A stretch of DNA of 38,388 nucleotides from Anaerolineales bacterium. Its GTDB lineage: Bacteria > Chloroflexota > Anaerolineae > Anaerolineales > Villigracilaceae. Below, one piece after another: positions 38,366 to 38,388 of this stretch (its first letter is position 1; each line of letters opens with the position of its first letter). Both the position numbers and the translations under genes were made by a program. The notes beneath the pieces are model-generated. The model made no database searches. It was not told where the DNA came from and was given only the letters and a program-made list of their open reading frames with translations. The DNA lies in contig JADGEO010000033.1 in the NCBI GenBank assembly GCA_016744335.1, positions 1-38,388 on the forward strand, in the 5' to 3' direction.

Positions 38366-38388
38366 TTAAGGAGAAGAAAACCCTCTCC

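Overview
The window reads as a chromosomal stretch of a heterotrophic bacterium, most likely Chloroflexota (Anaerolineae-like). This placement is inference: it rests on moderate G+C, a Pro/Thr-rich lipoprotein with a DUF3048 fold, a TIR-FGE fusion protein, many degenerate intergenic palindromes, and several genes whose -10 box sits directly before the ATG. There is no rRNA, tRNA, CRISPR array or intact transposase.

Layout. 1-5.4 kb (+): the 3' part of an ABC exporter, a MoaD/ThiS-like sulfur carrier, a tungsten aldehyde:ferredoxin oxidoreductase, and obgE. 5.7-7.1 kb (-): aspartase, followed by about 0.8 kb of debris holding a likely broken gene and hairpin repeats. 7.9-11.6 kb (+): a multi-PAS membrane histidine kinase with a receiver-only partner. 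11.7-13.0 kb (-): a CNNM/CorC-type CBS membrane protein. 13.2-22.2 kb (-): a long fatty-acid degradation block, read in the order tetR, MBL hydrolase, acyl-CoA dehydrogenase B, acyl-CoA dehydrogenase A, fadN, a GxxExxY gene, fadA, SCP2. 22.3-26.5 kb (+): small envelope proteins, a hemolysin III protein, a HAD hydrolase and a TIR-TM-FGE protein. 26.6-28.3 kb (-): etfBA. 28.9-30.2 kb (+): a cNMP-binding protein, a NifU-type scaffold, and a MNT nucleotidyltransferase with a truncated HEPN remnant. 30.3-37.1 kb (-): deoB, a thiolase-hbd pair, a histidine kinase, a DUF3048 lipoprotein and a small membrane protein. 37.6-38.3 kb (+): a CPBP protease homologue.

How the genes work together. The acyl-CoA dehydrogenases, FadN, FadA, thiolase, Hbd and EtfAB form a near-complete beta-oxidation set. 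Near-identical TetR-type palindromes lie upstream of tetR (22189-22206) and etfB (28451-28468), suggesting one regulon.

Most notable signals: (i) a GxxExxY nuclease-fold gene bracketed by two direct ~95-bp repeats and sitting inside the fadN-fadA operon; (ii) a TIR-FGE protein whose C-terminal loop has the codon signature expected of a diversity-generating-retroelement variable region; (iii) a HEPN toxin gene cut to 20 codons at a duplicated repeat; (iv) two inverted ~155-bp copies of a multi-hairpin element 32 kb apart; (v) several hairpin families, many sharing a TTTA/TAAA loop; (vi) an acyl-CoA dehydrogenase pair in which one member lacks the catalytic Glu and ends inside a repeat.
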